A stretch of 10,452 nt of DNA. Source: Funneliformis mosseae. Its lineage: Eukaryota; Glomeromycota; Glomeromycetes; Glomerales; Glomeraceae. The notes below the pieces were generated by a model, which worked only from the letters and a program-made list of their open reading frames with translations, was not told the DNA's origin and made no database searches. Location of the stretch: contig CAJVPP010003920.1 in the NCBI GenBank assembly GCA_910592005.1, forward strand, positions 1-10,452, written 5' to 3'. How positions within the stretch are numbered: the stretch's first letter is position 1; each line of letters starts with the position of its first letter. Of this stretch, positions 6,122 to 10,452 are shown piece by piece. Made by a program: the position numbers and the translations under genes.

Positions 6122-8732
6122 ATGGTTTGCATTGAATTGTTGTTTCTTATCATTTTTTTTCAAATGAAATTTTGATAATTTTAATTCATTCATTATGTAG
6201 TCTTTAGCGCCAGTACAAATTTTTCAGGATGAAGCAACAGAAGAGCGTGCTGAGAACGCGCGCTTGGTAAGTTATCTATTTTATGATTAAAACCAATTGT
6301 AATTTATAATTATTATTAATTATTTAGTCTTCTTTTATTGGAGCGATTGCCGTTGGTGATCTGGTAAAGAGTACATTGGGACCTAAAGGAATGGTATGAA
6401 TAAGTCTACCTGTCTTGGTTTTGTTATCACATACGTGTTTGCTTATTATATTTTATAATATAGGATAAGATCCTGCAATCGATTTCTAAAGGCGACATAA
6501 TGGTAACGAATGATGGTGCTACAATCCTTAAGAATATTGCCCTAGATAACGCTGCTGCTAAGGTTTTAGTTAGTATCCTTGATAATTTATGTTGAATAAC
6601 TATTCCGATCTGTACATGTTTATAGAATTAGTTATGAACCTATAATTATAAAACATACACAATATTTTTATTGTATTTTCCTTAACTATTCAATTTATAG
6701 ATATATCTAAAGTACAAGACGATGAAGTTGGTGATGGGACAACATCTGTTTGCGTACTTGCAGCGGAATTATTGCGAGAAGCCGAAAAGCTCGTGAATCA
6801 AAAAATTCATCCCCAGACTATTATTGAGGGTTATCGTGCTGCTAGTGCTGCAGCGTTTAAAGCTTTAGAAAGCTCCGCTGTTGATAATGGGTACTTTTAA
6901 ATAGATATGACTTGTATTAATGTTTTTTATCAATTTCGCTAATTATTGTTTCTAGATCTAAACCGGAAGCTTTTCGCAAGGATTTAATAAATATTGCTCG
7001 AACAACTTTAAGTTCTAAAGTTTTATCACAAGATAAAGATTATTTCGCTAATCTTGCTGTTGACGCTGTTCTAAGACTTAAGGTAAATTAAAAATTTTTT
7101 TGTATATTAAAAAATATTTGTATTCATGTTTTTATATTACTTAGGGAAGCACAGATCTTGAGCACATTCAAATAATTAAAAAAGTCGGCAGTAGACTTAT
7201 TGATTCCTATCTCGATGAAGGTTTGTATTAATGATTATTATTTTTATTTCACGATGAAGTTTTGTGCTTAATAATTTATATTTTGTAGGATTTATTTTGG
7301 ACAAAAAGATTGGTGTAAATCAACCAAAGAGGATCGAAAATGTCAAAATTTTGGTTGCAAATACACGTTTGTATAATTCTTTATAATTTAATATAACATT
7401 TTTAAAAGGAGTTTATTCAAATGTTTATACTCTGAAAATAATAGCAATGGATACAGATAAAATCAAAATCTTTGGAGCACGTGTTCGTGTTGATGCTACT
7501 GGAAAATTAGCAGAATTGGAAAGAGCCGAACGTGTATGTTTATATGAACTTATCCATTATCTTGAATAACAAATGTTAAAGGAAGTTATTTTTAATTAAA
7601 GGACAAAATGAAGGAAAAGGTTGAAAAGATCAAGGCACATGGCATAAATTGCTTTGTCAATCGTCAACTGATCTATAACTGGCCCGAACAACTTTTTGCT
7701 GATTCTGGTATCATGTCAATTGAACATGCGGATTTTGACGGTGTTGAACGGTTAGCTTTAGTTACCGGTAAGTATTTTGACAAAGTTCAATCTTGGAATA
7801 TTCTTAAGGATCTATCTTACAATATGATTCTTTATGTAGGTGGTGAAATTGCTTCAACATTTGACCATCCTGAGCTTGTAAAACTTGGACATTGCGACCT
7901 TATTGAAGAGATCATAATTGGCGAAGACAAGGTTTTTTTAGTTTAACAACTTTGAATTCTCTTGCATTATTTATTACACAACTAATCATTTTAATGATCT
8001 ATAGTTAATTAAATTCTCCGGGGTAGCCGCTGGTGAAGCTTGCACAATTGTATTACGTGGTGCTACAAATCAGTTGTTAGATGAAGCTGAACGTTCACTG
8101 CATGATGCATTAAGTGTGTTAACTCAAACAGTAAAGGAAACACGTACAGTGCTTGGCGGAGGTTGTTCAGAAATGCTAATGTCCAAAGCAGTTGATGAAA
8201 TAGCAGCGACTACTGCTGGCAAAAAAGCTATTGCAATTGAATCTTTTGCAAAGGCTCTTAGACAAGTACTATCATCTTTTTGTTTTTAAAAAAAAAACAG
8301 CAAAAAAAAAATTCCGATTAATTTTTTTTTTATAAAAATTAGATTCCTACTATTTTAGCTGATAACGCTGGTTATGACAGTGCGGATTTAGTCTCCAGGT
8401 TACGTGCTGCTCATTATGAAGGAAAATCAACATATGGTTTAGGTATGTTTATCCGTTGTAAATTTAAGACACATTTCATATATTATTGCTAACTTTGATA
8501 TTTAATAGATATGATCAATAACAATATTGGAGATATGCGTGAAATTGGTGTCACAGAATCATTTAAACTTAAACAACAAGTTTTAATTAGTGCATCAGAA
8601 GCTGCAGAAATGATATTACGTGTTGATGATATTATTCGTTGTGCACCGAGGTATGTCAAGTTATGTGATGATATTTTATTTAATTCATTATTTTTAATTA
8701 AATTAAATTTAATTTATAGGAGACGTGAATAA
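6122..8732 (+). CDS. CCT2: T-complex protein 1 subunit beta (CCT2, cytosolic chaperonin), 15 exons
   Basis: Complete gene for the beta subunit of the eight-subunit CCT/TRiC ring, the ATP-driven cytosolic chaperonin that folds actin, tubulin and WD40 proteins. Coding exons: 6122-6124, 6201-6266, 6328-6393, 6464-6572, 6701-6890, 6956-7082, 7145-7220, 7289-7366, 7445-7533, 7602-7767, 7840-7931, 8005-8265, 8343-8442, 8509-8650, 8720-8732. They total 1578 bp, or 525 residues, close to yeast Cct2 (527). Visible motifs are [11 protein letters not shown] (37-47) and TNDGATILK (60-68) of the nucleotide pocket, [16 protein letters not shown] (83-98) with Asp93, ERSLHDAL with Asp388 (the hydrolysis aspartate), GGGCSEM (405-411) and DNAGYD (448-453). 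The apical domain lies between about 200 and 365. All reading phases agree across all 14 introns (61-128 bp), so the gene looks intact. The first exon is the least certain: TCT at 6201 is preceded in frame by TAG, so the Met must come from upstream, and ATG 6122 followed by GTTTGC fits best. Confidence 0.96.
6125..6200 (+). other. CCT2 intron 1, directly after the start codon
   Basis: A 76-bp intron with donor GTTTGC and acceptor ATGTAG. It separates ATG (6122-6124, good context ACCATGG) from the second codon TCT (6201). Similar donors GTTTGT are used at introns 7 and 8 of the same gene, which supports this one. The resulting N-terminus, Met-Ser-Leu-Ala-Pro-Val-Gln, fits fungal CCT2 proteins. 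Confidence 0.65.
7768..7839 (+). other. CCT2 intron 10, 72 bp, in frame and stop-free
   Basis: Donor GTAAGT and acceptor ATGTAG. Removal joins LALVTG to GEIASTF, the conserved CCT2 sequence. Its length is divisible by three and the frame has no stop, so an unspliced message would code for 24 extra residues (beginning KYFDKV) in the apical-domain half of the protein. Confidence 0.93.
8651..8719 (+). other. CCT2 intron 14, 69 bp, in frame and stop-free
   Basis: Donor GTATGT and acceptor TTATAG. Removal joins CCG-AG to G-AGA-CGT-GAA-TAA, giving a C-terminus ending APRRRE. Retention would insert 23 mostly hydrophobic residues ([14 protein letters not shown] and on) before the last three residues with no frame change. 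Confidence 0.85.
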
Positions 8733-8785
8733 AAAAAGTTAATTAGAACATATCGCATAGAAACTTTTTTAATATAAATTTATTT

Positions 8786-8791
8786 AATAAA
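8786..8791 (+). terminator. Candidate CCT2 polyadenylation signal AATAAA
   Basis: A canonical AATAAA lies 54 bp after the stop codon. In DNA this AT-rich the hexamer is expected often by chance, so the call rests on position only. Confidence 0.35.
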
Positions 8792-9121
8792 TTTGTTTTA
8801 TTAAATAATTAAATTTAAAGTTGTTAAATTTTCATTATAAAATGGTAAATAAAAAAAAAAAAAAAATAAAATTTTTTTTTATAAATTAAAATAAATTTTA
8901 TAATCTACTAAGTTCATAATTAAAATTTTTTAAATTTGTATTCCCTAGTATTTATGTGATATTAAATCAAGACTACCCACAATCATGATATTGTTAAAAA
9001 AAATCTTTTAACGACCTGTTTAATCTTGTAAAAATATACTTGCGTTGTTTTATATATACAATTAGAGGAATAAATTTGGAAAAAAAATTTTTTAAAGGCA
9101 AATTAATAAAAAAAAAAAATA
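8792..9121. other. AT-rich convergent intergenic DNA
   Basis: Homopolymer A/T runs (notably 8847-8882) and no coding signal. It separates the 3' ends of the two convergent protein genes. Confidence 0.6.
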
Positions 9122-9360
9122 ATGGCGAATACAAAATATTTAACGATTGGACGGATCTATGGGGCGCAGCTTTCGATGCGTAAACTTCTCATCTTAATCA
9201 TCACACAAAACGAAAAATAATGCCTACGAAAGAAACTTAATATTTGTTTCGATTTTTGTGATACTGCGTCAAACTTCGAGAATTGCAGTAGAAAGGACAA
9301 AAAAGATAAATTAACTTTATATGCTATAACATGAAAACTCAAAAAAAAGTGGTTTCCTCC
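9122..9360. other. GC-richer island of unknown function
   Basis: Flanked on both sides by A/T runs, this 240-bp block has clearly mixed composition (GGGGCGCAGCTTTCGATGCG, then CTGCGTCAAACTTCGAG, ending GGTTTCCTCCCTCCGTG). It contains an imperfect inverted repeat, 9201-9215 against 9247-9261 (12 of 15), with an inner GAAAC/GTTTC stem. A plus-strand ORF at 9122-9220 would code for 32 residues starting MANTKYLTIGRIYG. A minus-strand frame covers 9157-9342. I recognise neither product. It may be a small RNA gene, a short ORF, or a promoter-like element. Confidence 0.4.
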
Positions 9361-9474
9361 CTCCGTGAAAAAAAAAAAATTTTTTTTTTATTTATATGTA
9401 ATAATAGTATTTAATTAATTGATATAAGTTAATATGACAAATAAAAACTAATAAATGTTGTATCAAATGTTACG

Positions 9475-10240
9475 CTAAGCAGCATAAATTTCCATGATTC
9501 CATCAAATAATAAATTTATGTATTTTATAATTATTAAAATTACCAAAAAAATATTCATTTCTGTAGTCGTGATATATAGTAGGATCTGGTAAAGAAGAAA
9601 AATTAATGAGTTTTAGAAGCTCATTTTGAATTTGCATTCGCATATGATTATTATTTACTTACTAATTGAATAAATTTAAAAATAATATTGATTCTTATAG
9701 CTTCAGATATTGCTTTAGAATCAAAGATAAGAAAATCTGGATATAATTTCATAATTCCTATATCTGCCATCGATCCAATTGTAATCATTATTGACTCAAG
9801 ATTTCTATTATTTATTTGTTCCATTATTACTCTAAATACAAACAAACCATTAACTGCTAATATTAAAAGACTAGAATAAAAAGAATTGTTTATAAAGGGG
9901 AATCTTTAAAATTGGATAATTTCTTAAAGTTACGTGTTAAAACTTACCTTAAATAAAATGGAACAGTATTTATTATTGTTAAATCGAAAAGAAAATGAAC
10001 AATTTTGAATAGAGCTATGGACTTTTTTAAGTTCTTTCCCTAAATAAATTTATCCATTTGAATTAGAATTATTATTTTTTTTTTTTTTTTCACTTCGCAA
10101 TAGATGAATTTACACAATGGTATTATTAATATTTTCATTAATAAATCTAGCAAAATAGCAATGTTAGCAATATTTGTAATGAATCAAATTTTGTATGCGC
10201 TAAACTTACCAAATTCTTTGAAATCAAGTGGTAAATCCAT
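9475..10240 (-). CDS. Predicted hydrophobic multi-spanning membrane protein, five exons, unknown function
   Basis: Assembled on the minus strand from splice signals: exons 10240-10210, 10146-10094, 10039-9948, 9870-9663 and 9585-9475. They total 495 bp, or 164 residues, with a TAG stop at 9477-9475. The four introns are 63, 54, 77 and 77 bp. Three donors are GTAAGT; the second, GTGAAA, is weaker. Acceptors are CTAG, TTAG, CTAG and CCAG. Intron 1 contains a CTAAC branch-like motif and intron 2 CTAAT. Reading phase is kept at every junction and a TGA lies in frame just before the ATG. Hydrophobic segments fall near residues 12-27, 36-51, 54-75, 85-99, 117-136 and 138-155, suggesting several membrane spans with a short loop around FRVIMEQINNRNLES (71-85). 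I do not recognise the family. It is convergent with CCT2 and starts about 145 bp from the rRNA 3' end. Part of the model could be a chance fit in AT-rich DNA; exon 4 (208 bp) is the strongest piece. Confidence 0.6.
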
Positions 10241-10364
10241 TATTAATAATAATCACGGTATTTTTTTAAAAATAATTATATATATTTTTTTAAAAAAACA
10301 AATTTGTTTTTAAATGAGATCAAATTATTTTATGCTCCAACGTAATATCATCTGAAACCTGCCA
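10241..10364 (-). promoter_or_regulatory. Gap between rRNA 3' end and the membrane-protein gene
   Basis: This short AT-rich stretch must hold any Pol II promoter of the gene starting at 10240 as well as the start of the rDNA 3' flank. A TATATATAAT-like run occurs near 10275-10286 (minus strand), but composition makes it weak evidence. Confidence 0.25.
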
Positions 10365-10376
10365 TTTACGCGTAAA
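10365..10376 (-). terminator. 12-bp perfect palindrome in the rDNA 3' flank
   Basis: TTTACGCGTAAA is fully self-complementary and begins 8 bp beyond the inferred 3' end of the large-subunit rRNA, just past a T run in transcript sense. Position suggests a role in Pol I 3'-end formation or binding of a Myb-type terminator factor such as Reb1. That is inference, and the sequence is not a match to the yeast Reb1 site. Confidence 0.35.
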
Positions 10377-10384
10377 GGAAAAAA

Positions 10385-10452
10385 ACAAATCTTTAGGACA
10401 AGGGCTTAATCTCAGCAGATCGTAGCACTAAGGCTACTCTACTGCTTACAAT
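10385..10452 (-). rRNA. 25S/28S large-subunit rRNA, 3' end (partial, runs off the window)
   Basis: The reverse complement contains GTAAGCAGTAGAGTAGCC and ACGATCTGCTGAGATTAAG. These are the highly conserved final blocks of fungal 25S rRNA, and are followed by GCCCTTGTCC and an ATTTGT end like that of yeast 25S. The mature 3' end is placed at about 10385. The remainder of the gene lies to the right of the window. In transcript sense the next bases are a T run and then the palindrome at 10365-10376. Confidence 0.95.

Noticed and set aside
5996..6193. 65-codon basic minus-strand open frame opposite the CCT2 5' region
   Set aside because: It lies antisense to the CCT2 promoter, exon 1 and intron 1; no family is recognised and the plus-strand reading explains the sequence.
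7908..7946. Apparent early CCT2 end (GEDK followed by VFLV and a stop)
   Set aside because: This is read-through into intron 11; splicing at 7932-8004 joins GEDK to LIKFSG, the conserved CCT2 sequence.
9688..9879. 63-codon plus-strand open frame
   Set aside because: Antisense to exon 4 of the minus-strand membrane-protein gene, which has matching splice sites; the plus strand has no such support.
10104..10313. 69-codon plus-strand open frame
   Set aside because: Antisense to exons 1-2 and intron 1 of the minus-strand gene and ends in low-complexity sequence.

Overview
The window looks like nuclear DNA of an AT-rich fungus, most likely an arbuscular mycorrhizal fungus of the Rhizophagus type (Glomeromycotina). 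This is inference from three things seen here: very AT-rich, low-complexity intergenic DNA; protein genes cut by many 54-128 bp GT-AG introns; and a large-subunit rRNA gene end lying directly against unique, gene-bearing DNA instead of a tandem rDNA spacer. It also carries a decayed pogo/CENP-B-like transposase, a family common in such genomes. No bacterial, viral, CRISPR or toxin feature was seen.

Layout. 1-1051 (minus) is a broken pogo-like transposase running off the left edge; 1052-1262 is its 5' flank with a 17-bp fold-back. 1263-1880 is a degenerate ~121-bp tandem array. 1881-5940 is a gene-poor AT-rich stretch containing a 13-bp repeated TTGCAAC-rich segment, a 32-bp tandem repeat running into a 58-bp palindrome, a 17-bp direct repeat pair, a 111-bp tandem duplication and one small hairpin island. 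5941-8732 (plus) is a complete 15-exon gene for the beta subunit of the cytosolic chaperonin CCT/TRiC (CCT2), 525 residues. 8733-9474 is a convergent intergenic region with an unexplained GC-richer island at 9122-9360. 9475-10240 (minus) is a five-exon gene that I assembled from splice sites; it predicts a 164-residue hydrophobic, probably multi-spanning membrane protein of unknown function. 10385-10452 (minus) is the 3' end of the 25S/28S rRNA gene, truncated by the right edge of the window.

How the genes relate. CCT2 is a housekeeping chaperonin subunit and has no visible functional link to its neighbours. The predicted membrane-protein gene starts only about 145 bp downstream of the rRNA 3' end on the same strand, so its promoter and the Pol I termination or processing signals must share that short gap. 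A perfect 12-bp palindrome lies in it. The best leads are this rDNA/gene junction, the unknown membrane protein, two stop-free in-frame introns in CCT2, and the placement of the CCT2 start codon as the last three bases of exon 1. I found no convincing new multi-gene system.
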